Assembly: GCF_009729095.1 (NCBI RefSeq)
Contig: NZ_VTGX01000002.1
Coordinates: 806,001-870,000 of the forward strand
Origin: Mycolicibacterium sp. CBMA 247
GTDB taxonomy: Bacteria; Actinomycetota; Actinomycetes; Mycobacteriales; Mycobacteriaceae
Direction of reading: 5' to 3'
Length of the DNA: 64,000 bases
A model generated the notes under the pieces. The model saw only the letters and a list, made by a program, of their open reading frames with translations, did no database searches and was not told the DNA's origin. Below, one piece after another: positions 23,514-31,088 of this stretch. Each line of letters opens with the position of its first letter. The stretch's first letter is position 1. The position numbers and the translations under genes were made by a program.

Positions 23514-24001
23514 CGGCGCCGGGAAAGTTGCGATGATCTTCGCAAGTTGGGTCTGGTGCCCGTCGCCAGCCGGATGTTCCCCTTCAGGTCCAAATGTCGG
23601 CCTCGGTGAGGCCGGCGGCACGTTCAGCGTCCTGGAGGGGCATGCGGTAGCCGTACTCCCGCAGGTAGGCCGTGCGGGCTCGGGCGAGATGGTCCAGGTC
23701 GGTGACGATCTCGGTTCCGAGGGTGCCGTTGTCGAGTGCGCTCATCGTGTCCCACCTCCTGGCCATTAAGCGAAGATCTTCGTTTATCGAAGTGTTGCGC
23801 CCCCGGGGCTGGGGGCGGGGCGGCTTGACGATGCTTCCGGGCTAGTGTTTACGTCCCCGCCAGCGCCCTATGGTCTTTTTACCCGGCGGTCGACTCACGC
23901 CTGCCATAAGGGACGGACCGCCCCACCTGTTGGTCATGGTCGCATGGAGATCCGTGCTACGACCACTGATTTTGCGGGCGTGCGCAACTTTCCCGGCGCC
24001 G
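23514..24001. repeat. 488-bp segment bounded by 19-bp inverted repeats
   Basis: CGGCGCCGGGAAAGTTGCG at 23514-23532 recurs as its exact reverse complement at 23983-24001. The right copy is itself inside a 22-bp palindrome (11-bp arms, 23987-24008). This may be a small non-autonomous element; no target duplication is evident. It encloses the small minus-strand gene at 23584. Confidence 0.5.
23584..23766 (-). CDS. Small hypothetical protein (60 aa) inside the inverted-repeat segment
   Basis: From ATG 23766 (alternative ATG 23745, MSALDNGTLG). The sequence is helical: TEIVTDLDHLARARTAYLRE then YRMPLQDAERAAGLTEADIWT, with an HTH-like end (AERAAGLTEADIW). A 12-bp palindrome CGAAGATCTTCG lies just upstream (23771-23782), so it could be a small self-regulated DNA-binding protein or antitoxin. 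Not recognised; tentative. Confidence 0.38.
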   Translation of the reverse strand: MARRWDTMSALDNGTLGTEIVTDLDHLARARTAYLREYGYRMPLQDAERAAGLTEADIWT

Positions 24002-24023
24002 GGAAAGTGATCCGCGTTAATGC

Positions 24024-24190
24024 GGGCACATTGACCAGACTGGCGGTCCGTCTCGAAACGGGCACATTGACCAGCGTTTTTGCCGGTGCCGTCAAGATGA
24101 TCGGATTTCAAATCTGACCCTTGAGAGGTCCGCCGGGGACCGCTCAAACCTCGAAGGGCCGCATTTGAGATGTGACCCTTCTGGCAACTC
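24024..24190. mobile_element. Insertion-sequence-end-like debris (IS21-like repeats)
   Basis: GGGCACATTGACCAG occurs twice in direct orientation (24024-24038 and 24060-24074). Two similar blocks, ATTTCAAATCTGACCCTT near 24105 and ATTTGAGATGTGACCCTT near 24163, follow. Repeats of this kind are found at IS21-family ends. No transposase gene is left. The whole gap 23767-24376 shows no other gene; a 27-bp hairpin lies at 24206-24232. Confidence 0.35.
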
Positions 24191-24376
24191 ATTTTGCTGT
24201 TTTGGCAACCACGGGTGTTACGCCCGTGGTTGCGGCAACTCCGTACTTTCCCCGCATAAACGCCGACGAATCAGCATGAACGTATCTGTATCTGCGCGTA
24301 CTAGATAGTTCGGAGATCGCTTGCCACAGAACACTTTTACGGACTTTCTCGAACTCATATAACCTCATTGGCGGCT

Positions 24377-24412
24377 TCAGAAGGTTAGGGGTTCGAATCC
24401 CTTCGGGCGCAC
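24377..24412 (+). repeat. Direct repeat (attR-like), tRNA-Arg 3' end copy
   Basis: 36 bp identical to 17443-17478. It lacks the 5' part of the tRNA and so is not a functional gene. It marks the right end of the second island. Confidence 0.93.
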
Positions 24413-24418
24413 TCAACG

Positions 24419-24455
24419 AAATCGAGGCGCGGTCTCCCAGACCGCGCCTCGATTT
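24419..24455. terminator. Strong hairpin just outside attR, probably the original tRNA-Arg terminator
   Basis: A 17-bp perfect stem (24419-24435 with 24439-24455), CCC loop, T-rich on exit (GATTTGTTTC). It lies 7 bp after the attR repeat, where the terminator of tRNA-Arg would be before insertion. It also ends transcripts of the convergent gene at 24472. Confidence 0.8.
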
Positions 24456-24471
24456 GTTTCTGTAAGGGGTA

Positions 24472-24903
24472 TCACTCGGAGGCGACGGCCGTCGCGATGT
24501 CGATGGCCATCTCGCGCAGTACGTCGTCGGTCACGAACTGACGCGCGGTCTGGCGGTTCAGCCGCAACACCGAGACCAACAGCTCGACGTGGCCGGCCAC
24601 CTGAACCCGGGCCAGGTCCGGCGAGAGGTGGAGCCCGTGCAGGTCGGCGAGGAACCGCCGCAGCACCGTCACGCGTTCGTTCATCCACGGGGAGCGGTCG
24701 GTCACCGCGGATGCCGAGGTCTTGAGCTGTCCGGCGTAGCGACGTTGCCGCGGCTGCTCGAACACTCCGTGCTGCGCTTGGCGTGGTCGGTCCGCGGGAC
24801 GGGTCCTGGCGCGCGCGGGAACGTCGCCGTGCGGTGAACCGCATCCGGTGAATGCCGCCGTGCGCATGACCCTGGCGGTTGCCATGGCGTGTCTGTGACC
24901 CAT
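24472..24903 (-). CDS. Hypothetical protein
   Basis: 143 residues from 24903. The N-terminal ~60 residues are Arg/Pro-rich and may be over-extended. The C-terminal ~75 residues look real and helical: SPWMNERVTVLRRFLADLHG, HVELLVSVLRLNRQTARQFV, DDVLREMAIDIATAVASE. No family recognised. It is core DNA just right of the island and converges on the terminator at 24419. The true start may be an internal codon nearer the helical region. Confidence 0.5.
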   Translation of the reverse strand: MGHRHAMATARVMRTAAFTGCGSPHGDVPARARTRPADRPRQAQHGVFEQPRQRRYAGQLKTSASAVTDRSPWMNERVTVLRRFLADLHGLHLSPDLARVQVAGHVELLVSVLRLNRQTARQFVTDDVLREMAIDIATAVASE

Positions 24904-24989
24904 CGATTCCCGTAACTGCCGACAAATGTTGTTTGCCAGTTAACTTTACGGGAAGGTCTCAGCTTCAGCTCAGAATCGGGCCGGGGGTC

Positions 24990-25343
24990 TCAGGTCCAGA
25001 GGACTGCGATTGCGGCCGCGAGCAGGGGCAGCGCACCGGCGGCGACGAACAGCGGCATGGCCGGTTGGCCGGTGCGGCGCTGGCGCGCGGTACCGATGCC
25101 CAGCACCGCACCGAGCGCCACCAGGATGATCAGCTTGGTGCCGATCTTCGGGTAGTTCAGCACGATGCCGGCCGGCCAGGGTGCGGCCAGAGCCAGTCCG
25201 GTGATCAGCGACAGGGTCATGCCGTAGGTCATCACCGGGGTGATGAGGAAGCGTCGGGCCGCCGCCTCGGCGACCCAGGCGCCGACCATCACTGCAAAAC
25301 CGATCAGATGCGCATAAACAACTACGTTGCGTAGTAGCTCCAT
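24990..25343 (-). CDS. Small integral membrane protein, four helices
   Basis: 117 residues from ATG 25343 (MELLRNVVVYAHLIGFAVMV). Four hydrophobic segments cover most of the protein, with an acidic residue in helix 1 (GAWVAEAAARR) and basic loop KIGTKLIILVALGAVLG... GTARQRRTGQ. No recognised family. A further upstream start (25418) adds a polar stretch without a ribosome site. It is divergent from the metallophosphoesterase gene. Confidence 0.7.
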   Translation of the reverse strand: MELLRNVVVYAHLIGFAVMVGAWVAEAAARRFLITPVMTYGMTLSLITGLALAAPWPAGIVLNYPKIGTKLIILVALGAVLGIGTARQRRTGQPAMPLFVAAGALPLLAAAIAVLWT

Positions 25344-25432
25344 GGTCGGAGTGTAAGCGCCCCGATGGGTGCGCCGCTCGGAGACGCTCGGCTTCCGGGG
25401 TTCGCGGCCATCGGTCACGTAGCCTGGTCTAG

Positions 25433-25933
25433 ATGCGGCTGCTGATTATCGCCGATACGCACGTACCCAAGCGCGCCAAGGATCTCCCGGCCCAGGTATG
25501 GGACGAGGTGGACCAGGCAGATGTTGTTGTCCACGCCGGTGATTGGGTCGATCCCGCGCTACTCGACGCGCTCAGCTCACGTGCGGCACGCCTGATCGGG
25601 TGCTGGGGCAACAACGATGGGGCGGAGCTGCGCAGGAGGCTGCCGGAGCGGGCCGACGTGACGTTGGCCGGCCTGTGTTTCACCGTCGTGCACGAGACCG
25701 GTGCGGCCATCGGCCGGGAGGCCCGGATGGCCAGGGACTATCCCGGAACCGATGTCCTGGTTTTCGGGCACAGCCACATCCCATGGGATACCACCGCGAA
25801 AACCGGTCTGCGCCTGCTGAATCCGGGCTCGCCCACCGACCGTCGCCGCCAGCCGTACTGCACGTACATGACGGCGCACCTCGCCGCGGGGGTGCTGGCA
25901 GACGTCAGTCTGCATACGCTTGATCGTTCGTGA
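25433..25933 (+). CDS. YfcE/MJ0936-type metallophosphoesterase
   Basis: 166 residues with the calcineurin-like phosphoesterase motifs in order: IADTHVP (D-x-H, 6-12), HAGDW (GD, about 34-38), GNND (GNxD, about 59-62), VHETG in place of GHG/HG, and FGHSHIPW (GHxH, about 105-112), then NPGSPTDRRR. It would bind two metals and cleave phosphodiesters; YfcE-like enzymes act on artificial diesters and the natural substrate is unknown. Converges on the HxlR gene (13-bp gap). Confidence 0.92.
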   Translation: MRLLIIADTHVPKRAKDLPAQVWDEVDQADVVVHAGDWVDPALLDALSSRAARLIGCWGNNDGAELRRRLPERADVTLAGLCFTVVHETGAAIGREARMARDYPGTDVLVFGHSHIPWDTTAKTGLRLLNPGSPTDRRRQPYCTYMTAHLAAGVLADVSLHTLDRS

Positions 25934-25946
25934 CCGGAAACGACGG

Positions 25947-26285
25947 CTAACCTGCCTCGTCGGCGCATATCAGTTCAATGTGCTTGGTGGCCCAATCGCT
26001 CAGTGGTTCAAGGGATTCGAGTAATTCCTGACCGGCCGGGGTCATGGAGTACTCCACCCGTGGCGGTACCTCGTGGTAGCTCTCCCGGTGCACCACGCCG
26101 TGGCGCTGCAGTTCCTTGAGGTGCTGGGTCAGCATCTTCTGGGACACCCCGGGCAGGCTGCGGTGCAGCGCGTTGAAGCGCTTCGGCCCGGCTTGGAGCT
26201 CCCAGAGGATGAGCGGTTTCCACTTCCCGTCCACCACCGCGAACGCTGCGTCCAACCCACAGGTGTACTTGCCGAGTTGGACCAT
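25947..26285 (-). CDS. HxlR-family transcriptional regulator
   Basis: 112 residues. The HxlR winged helix is clear: CGLDAAFAVVDGKWKPLILWEL (family Cys at about 9 and GKWKxxIL), PGVSQKMLTQHLKELQRHGVV (recognition helix) and VPPRVEYSMTPAGQELLESLEPL (wing and helix). Many members sense reactive aldehydes or oxidants through this cysteine. It is divergent from the tandem imine-reductase-like genes, with inverted repeats in the gap; it probably represses them. Confidence 0.93.
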   Translation of the reverse strand: MVQLGKYTCGLDAAFAVVDGKWKPLILWELQAGPKRFNALHRSLPGVSQKMLTQHLKELQRHGVVHRESYHEVPPRVEYSMTPAGQELLESLEPLSDWATKHIELICADEAG

Positions 26286-26310
26286 CGGATGTCCTTGCTG
26301 TTCAGGGCCA

Positions 26311-26353
26311 TTACTTTCGAAAAAGTAAGTATCACACTAAATAGTGGGTACTT
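26311..26353. promoter_or_regulatory. Probable HxlR operators between the regulator and the reductase genes
   Basis: TTACTTT-CGAA-AAAGTAA (26311-26328) is a perfect interrupted palindrome. A second, AAGTA...CACTA-AA-TAGTG...TACTT, spans about 26327-26353. Both lie between the divergent starts. Confidence 0.6.
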
Positions 26354-26387
26354 GTCCTGGAGTTCGCGGTTCTTCCACGATGGTGGC

Positions 26388-27260
26388 ATGACAAACACAC
26401 GCCGTTCGGTCAGTTTCCTCGGTCTGGGTGCGATGGGATCGCAACTGGCTCGCACCGTCCTGAACGCGGGCCACCCGACCATCGTCTGGAACCGCACCGC
26501 CGCGCGGGCTACCGCGCTCGTCGCCGAGGGGGCCACCGCGGCGCCCACTCCCGCTGAGGCTCTCGACGCGGACCTCATCGTGGTGTGCCTGTTCGACCAG
26601 AGTTCGGTACGTGAAGTTCTCGACCCGGTGGCTGACCGGCTCGCCGGGCGCCGCCTGGTGAACCTGACCACGACGTCGCCGAACGGGGCGCGGGAGCTGG
26701 CCCGGTGGGCTGCTGCGCACGGAGCCGACTATCTCGACGGCGGCATCATGGCGACGCCCGAGATGATCGCGACGCCGCAGTCGGCCATCCTCTACAGCGG
26801 CTCGGCCACATTGTTCGGCGATCACCGCGAGCTGTTCGAACTCTGGGGTGGCGCTGAGTATTTCGGCGACGATGCGGGGATGGCGTCGTTGTACGACCTG
26901 GCGCTGCTGTCGGCCATGTATGTGATGTTCGCGGGCTTCTTTCACGGCGCTGCCATGGTGGGGGCGGCCGGAGTTTCCGCGAAGGAGTTCGCGGCCCGCA
27001 CCGCCGCGTGGCTGCCGGCGCTGATGCCCGCGTTCGCCGAATACGCGACGGTCATCGACGGTGGTGACTACACGGTGCCCGGCCAGCAGAGCCTGTACTT
27101 CTCCGACGTCAGCGACATCGTCGACGCCAGCCGGGACCAGGGGATCAGCACCGAGGTCGTCGATGTGGTGCAACGGCTGATCCACCGGCAGATCGACGCG
27201 GGCCACGGCAACGACGGCTTCGCCCGCGTCATCGAGAGCATCAAGAAGGGTGCCGCATGA
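26388..27260 (+). CDS. Imine-reductase-like / beta-hydroxyacid-dehydrogenase-family protein, copy 1
   Basis: 290 residues. The N-terminal NADPH-binding Rossmann is VSFLGLGAMGSQLARTVLNAGH with the NR(T) specificity motif IVWNRTAARA. The middle has the substrate-side block YLDGGIMATPEMIATPQSAI, which is the imine-reductase-like equivalent of the DxPVSG loop. A long C-terminal helical dimerisation domain follows. The usual catalytic Lys of hydroxyacid dehydrogenases is absent from this loop, as in imine reductases. Substrate unknown. Overlaps the next gene by ATGA. Confidence 0.87.
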   Translation: MTNTRRSVSFLGLGAMGSQLARTVLNAGHPTIVWNRTAARATALVAEGATAAPTPAEALDADLIVVCLFDQSSVREVLDPVADRLAGRRLVNLTTTSPNGARELARWAAAHGADYLDGGIMATPEMIATPQSAILYSGSATLFGDHRELFELWGGAEYFGDDAGMASLYDLALLSAMYVMFAGFFHGAAMVGAAGVSAKEFAARTAAWLPALMPAFAEYATVIDGGDYTVPGQQSLYFSDVSDIVDASRDQGISTEVVDVVQRLIHRQIDAGHGNDGFARVIESIKKGAA

Positions 27261-28129
27261 CCACCACCGTCAGCGTGCTCGGCCTCGGGCCGATGGGACA
27301 GGCACTGGCCGGGGCGTTGGTGGCGGCGAATCATCGCATCACCGTGTGGAATCGGACGCCTGCCAAGGCCGACGCGCTGCGTGCCCGCGGTGCTGTGTGG
27401 GCCGATACCCCCGCGGCGGCAGTCGCCGCCAGTGACCTGACCCTGGTCAACGTTGTCGATCACGCGGCAGTGGACGCGGTATTGGACGCCGCAGGCGACG
27501 CGATCGCAGGCCGGGTGGTCGTGGGGTTGTCCTCCGACATACCCGATTCGGCGCACCGTACGGATCGATTGGTCACTGAGCGTGGTGGACGGTACCTCGA
27601 CGGGGCCATCATGACGCCGACCGACACCATCGGAACCCAGAGCGCCAGTATTCTTTTCGCCGGTCCACGGGACCTGTTCGAGGCCAACCGGCCGGTGTTC
27701 GATGTGCTCGCGACTGTCGGTTGGGTGGGCGCGGATGTGGGCCGCGCCGCAGCCTTCGACATGGCGCTACTCGATGTGTTCTGGACCTCGGTCAGCGGCT
27801 TCGTGCATGCCCTGTCGATGGCCGGTGCATATGGCATTGCCCCCACCGAGCTGCTGCCGCATGCGCGGAACATCGCCGCGATCCTGCCGCCGATTTTCGG
27901 TGAGGTCGCCGAACGCGTGGAGGCCGATCGTCATACCGATGCCAGCGCCTCGGTGTCATCGGTGGCGGCCTCGGTCCGGCATCTGATCGCTGCGTCACGT
28001 TCGGCGGGTTTCGATGCCGGTGCGCTGGACGCGTTCCGTGGCTATGTGGACGCCGCTGTCGCTGCCGGGCACGGCGCCGACGAGATCAGCCGGATACTTC
28101 CGAAGCGCGTGACCGCGCCGACACCTTGA
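27257..28129 (+). CDS. Imine-reductase-like / beta-hydroxyacid-dehydrogenase-family protein, copy 2
   Basis: 290 residues, the same length and layout as the upstream gene: VSVLGLGPMGQALAGALVAANH, ITVWNRTPAKADALRA, and YLDGAIMTPTDTIGTQSASI. The two are tandem paralogues joined by a four-base overlap. They might act as separate enzymes or form a heterodimer, since the family dimerises by domain swapping. Controlled probably by the divergent HxlR. Confidence 0.87.
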   Translation: MTTTVSVLGLGPMGQALAGALVAANHRITVWNRTPAKADALRARGAVWADTPAAAVAASDLTLVNVVDHAAVDAVLDAAGDAIAGRVVVGLSSDIPDSAHRTDRLVTERGGRYLDGAIMTPTDTIGTQSASILFAGPRDLFEANRPVFDVLATVGWVGADVGRAAAFDMALLDVFWTSVSGFVHALSMAGAYGIAPTELLPHARNIAAILPPIFGEVAERVEADRHTDASASVSSVAASVRHLIAASRSAGFDAGALDAFRGYVDAAVAAGHGADEISRILPKRVTAPTP

Positions 28130-28161
28130 AGTGGCGCGCTCGATGGTATGGACTCGATGGT

Positions 28162-30039
28162 ATGGAACAGAAGCCGCCCGCCGCCGTCATCGAGTCCGCC
28201 CATCGTGAGCACCTGACGAACCTGCCGTTCACCGACACCAGAGATTTCGAGGACGCCGACCGGGGCTTCATCGCGGCACTGCAACCGTGTGTGGTCAAGG
28301 CCGCCGACGGAACCGTGGTGTGGGACAACGACGCCTACGATTTCCTTGCCGGGGACGTGCCGACGTCAGTGCATCCCAGTCTGTGGCGGCAATCGCAGCT
28401 GTGCGCCAAGCAAGGCCTGTACGAGGTGGTCGAAGGCATCTATCAGGTCCGCGGGCTGGACCTGTCCAACATCAGCTTCATCGAGGGCGACACCGGGATC
28501 ATCGTCATCGACCCGTTGATCTCCACCGAGACGGCCGCTGCCGCGCTGGCGCTGTACCGGGCCCACCGTGGTGACCGGCCGGTGATCGCAGTCATTTACA
28601 CCCACAGCCACGCCGATCATTTCGGCGGCGTCCTCGGGGTCACCTCGCAGGCCGAGGTCGACGCAGGCAAGGTGGCGGTCATCGCCCCCGAGCACTTCAC
28701 CGAACACGCCGTGCAGGAGAACGTGTACGCCGGAACCGCGATGGCGCGCCGCGCGGCCTACATGTACGGCGCGGTGCTGGCCCGCGGCCCGCAGGGACAG
28801 GTCGGGTGCGGTCTCGGTCAGGTCGGGTCCACCGGTGAGGTGGCGCTCATAGTGCCGACGGTCGACATCCGCCAAACCGGGGAGACCCACACCATCGACG
28901 GCGTGGAGATCGACTTCCAGATGGCACCGGGCACCGAGGCGCCCGCCGAAATGCACTTCTACTTCCCCAAGTTCCGGGCGCTGTGCATGGCCGAGAACGC
29001 CACCCACAACCTGCACAACCTGTTGACCCTGCGTGGCGCGCTGGTGCGCGATCCGCACGGCTGGTCGGGGTATCTGACCGAGGCCATCGACACGTTCGCC
29101 GACCGCGCCGACGTCGTCTTCGCATCGCATCACTGGCCCACTTGGGGGCGCGAGAGGATCGTGGAATTCCTTTCCCTGCAGCGGGATCTGTACGCCTATC
29201 TGCACGATCAGACGCTGCGGCTGCTCAACCAGGGCTACACCGGAATCGAGATCGCCGAGGACTTCGCGATGCCGCCCGCGCTGGAGAAGGCCTGGCATAC
29301 CCACGGCTACTACGGTTCGGTCAGCCACAACGTCAAGGCCGTCTATCAGCGCTACATGGGCTGGTTCGACGGCAGTCCGGGCCGGCTGTGGGCGCATCCA
29401 CCTGAGGCCATCGGGCCGCGCTACGTCCAGGCGATGGGCGGCATCGACCGCGTCGTCGACAATGCTCGCACCGCGTTCAATGAAGGCGATTTCCGTTGGG
29501 CAGCAACACTGCTGGACCACGCCATCTTCACCGACGAGAACCATGCCGGGGCCCGCGCGCTGTACGCCGATACCCTGGAGCAGCTGGCCTACGGCGCCGA
29601 GAACGCCACCTGGCGCAACTTCTTCCTCGCCGGCGCCACCGAACTGCGCGACGGCAATCTCGGCACACCGACACAGACCGCGTCGAGTTCGATCATGTCG
29701 CAGCTGTCACCGGAACAGATCTTCGACGCGCTGGCGATCAACGTCAACGGTCCGAAAGCGTGGGAACACGATCTGGCCCTTGATGTTTCATTCGCCGATC
29801 TCGGCACGAACTACCGGCTGACCCTGCGTAACGGTGTGCTGGTGTACCGCAAGATACCCGCCGACGCAGCCACCGCCGGGGCGACGCTGAAGCTCGCCAC
29901 CAAGGTTCGGTTGCTGGCCCTGATGGCAGGCGATTTCGCGGCACCGGGATTCGAGGTCGACGGAGATCCGGTACAGCTCCGGCAATTGATCGGAGTGCTG
30001 GACCGTCCCGACCCCGGATTCAACATCGTCACCCCGTGA
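28162..30039 (+). CDS. Alkyl sulfatase (SdsA1-type metallo-beta-lactamase-fold, Rv3762c-like)
   Basis: 625 residues from ATG 28162. The metal site is IYTHSHADHFGG (His148, His150, Asp152, His153), followed by further ligands in EMHFYFPKFRALCMAENATHNLHN and VVFASHHWPTWG. A helical dimerisation domain and a C-terminal SCP2-like domain (QIFDALAINVNGPKAWEHDL onward) match the SdsA1/Rv3762c architecture. It hydrolyses medium-chain alkyl sulfates such as dodecyl sulfate to the alcohol. No signal peptide is evident. ATG 28126 also exists. Confidence 0.95.
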   Translation: MEQKPPAAVIESAHREHLTNLPFTDTRDFEDADRGFIAALQPCVVKAADGTVVWDNDAYDFLAGDVPTSVHPSLWRQSQLCAKQGLYEVVEGIYQVRGLDLSNISFIEGDTGIIVIDPLISTETAAAALALYRAHRGDRPVIAVIYTHSHADHFGGVLGVTSQAEVDAGKVAVIAPEHFTEHAVQENVYAGTAMARRAAYMYGAVLARGPQGQVGCGLGQVGSTGEVALIVPTVDIRQTGETHTIDGVEIDFQMAPGTEAPAEMHFYFPKFRALCMAENATHNLHNLLTLRGALVRDPHGWSGYLTEAIDTFADRADVVFASHHWPTWGRERIVEFLSLQRDLYAYLHDQTLRLLNQGYTGIEIAEDFAMPPALEKAWHTHGYYGSVSHNVKAVYQRYMGWFDGSPGRLWAHPPEAIGPRYVQAMGGIDRVVDNARTAFNEGDFRWAATLLDHAIFTDENHAGARALYADTLEQLAYGAENATWRNFFLAGATELRDGNLGTPTQTASSSIMSQLSPEQIFDALAINVNGPKAWEHDLALDVSFADLGTNYRLTLRNGVLVYRKIPADAATAGATLKLATKVRLLALMAGDFAAPGFEVDGDPVQLRQLIGVLDRPDPGFNIVTP

Positions 30040-30046
30040 CACGCAG

Positions 30047-30080
30047 ATGGGCCTTCCCGATTGCCACCGGGAAGGTCCAT
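30047..30080 (+). terminator. Hairpin after the alkyl sulfatase gene
   Basis: CCTTCCCG (30052-30059) pairs with CGGGAAGG (30068-30075), extended by ATGG/CCAT on the outside with one G-T pair. It begins 8 bp after the stop codon. No T run. Confidence 0.5.
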
Positions 30081-30098
30081 CACTGTCAGTGCTGACGG

Positions 30099-30263
30099 TC
30101 AGGCGTCGCTACTGCTGGTTTTCTTCTTGCCCAGGATGCGGCCGCGCGGGGTGGGACTCTTGCCGGCGGCGCCCGGGTATTTATGCAGATAGCTGACGTT
30201 CCCGAAGGGCTGGCGCGGATGGCTGACGGTTAGCCGAGTGATTCGTGAGTGACGACTGAAAGC
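30099..30263 (-). other. Open frame with coding character but no start codon
   Basis: A minus-strand frame of 54 codons between two TGA codons reads ...SHPRQPFGNVSYLHKYPGAA and GKSPTPRGRILGKKKTSSSDA. Its composition looks like a real basic C-terminus rather than a shadow, yet no ATG, GTG or TTG is in frame. It could be the tail of a decayed gene or need a rare start. Family not recognised. Nothing else is evident in 30040-30284. Confidence 0.3.
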
Positions 30264-30284
30264 TCACTGCGAGGGCATCACGCC

Positions 30285-31040
30285 CTAGGGCAATCCGCCG
30301 TCCACCCGCAGGATCGAGCCGGTGGTGAAGCTGGACGCATCCGACATCAGGAACAGTGCGGCGCCGACGATCTCGAGCGGGTTGCCGGCCCGCTGCAGGG
30401 CCAGGTGGCCGAATGGGTCACCGGCCATGTCCCAGGCCTTGCTGATATCGGTGAGAAACGGCCCGGCCATCAGGGTGTTGACCCGCACGGTCGGCCCGAA
30501 GGCCTTGGCCAGCCCTTCAGTCATGGCATTGAGCCCGGCCTTGGCCGCGGCGTAGGGCAGCATGTACTGGTCGGGCCGCAGCGATCCGGATGAACTGACG
30601 TTGATGATGGCGCCTCCGCCATGCGCCGCCATGCGCTCACCGATCAGTGCCGAAAGTCGAAACGGCCCTTTCAGATTCAGATTGACCACCGCGTCGAACA
30701 GTTTCTCGGTAACCGAACCCAGCGATTCGTACAGCGGTGACATGCCTGCGTTGTTGACCAGCACATCGACCTTGCCGAACCGCTCGTAGGCGGCCTCGAC
30801 CAGACCGTCGAGCTGATCCCACCGGCCCACGTGTACCTCATAGGGCAGGACGGCGCGGCCGGTGGCGGCGGTGATCTCCTCGGCCGCGGCCACGCAGGAG
30901 TCCAGGTTGCGGCTGGCGATCACCACATCGGCCCCGCACCGCGCGGCTCCCATCGCGATTTCTCGGCCCAGTCCGCGGCTGCCACCGGTAACCAGCACCA
31001 CGCGATCGGTGAGATCGAACAACTCGTCGGCGTATCCCAT
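30285..31040 (-). CDS. Short-chain dehydrogenase/reductase
   Basis: 251 residues from ATG 31040. Classical SDR: cofactor motif VTGGSRGLGREI (18-29), NNAG (96-99), Ser of INVSSSGSL (about 149-151), catalytic Tyr163 and Lys167 in YAAAK, and a C-terminal FTTGSILRVDGG. It would use NAD(P)H to oxidise or reduce an alcohol/ketone; acyl or aromatic substrates are common in this group. It is divergent from the histidine phosphatase, only 48 bp apart. A longer reading to 31112 overlaps that gene and was rejected. Confidence 0.93.
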   Translation of the reverse strand: MGYADELFDLTDRVVLVTGGSRGLGREIAMGAARCGADVVIASRNLDSCVAAAEEITAATGRAVLPYEVHVGRWDQLDGLVEAAYERFGKVDVLVNNAGMSPLYESLGSVTEKLFDAVVNLNLKGPFRLSALIGERMAAHGGGAIINVSSSGSLRPDQYMLPYAAAKAGLNAMTEGLAKAFGPTVRVNTLMAGPFLTDISKAWDMAGDPFGHLALQRAGNPLEIVGAALFLMSDASSFTTGSILRVDGGLP

Positions 31041-31088
31041 GTGTTGACCCTCTCCGGCCATCCCGCACCGCGGCCATATGGTGTCACG

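Larger units (their letters stand above)
17443..24412. mobile_element. tRNA-Arg-targeted prophage-relic island (7.0 kb)
   Basis: Flanked by a 36-bp direct repeat of the tRNA-Arg 3' end (17443-17478 and 24377-24412). It contains the catalytic half of a tyrosine integrase beside the tRNA, a broken phage terminase small subunit, a phage-like small gene, an ESX/WXG cassette, a Fic gene and transposon debris. By eye it is less GC-rich than the flanks from about 19 kb on. Excision is unlikely because the integrase lacks its N-terminal half. Confidence 0.85.

Noticed and set aside
24206..24232. Hairpin with 10-bp arms as an intrinsic terminator
   Set aside because: The arms (CAACCACGGG/CCCGTGGTTG) are perfect, but no T run follows on either exit side and no gene ends nearby. 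Kept only as part of the debris region.
17443..24412. Complete, inducible prophage
   Set aside because: No large terminase, portal, capsid, tail or lysis genes, and the integrase and small terminase are both broken.
24189..24416. 75-codon minus-strand frame beginning MSAPEGIRTPN
   Set aside because: Its start is the antisense of the tRNA-Arg fragment; a similar frame occurs opposite the real tRNA at 17261-17494. Both are artefacts of tRNA antisense.
28366..29544. 392-codon minus-strand frame inside the alkyl sulfatase gene
   Set aside because: Antisense shadow; the plus strand carries all metal-binding motifs of the sulfatase.
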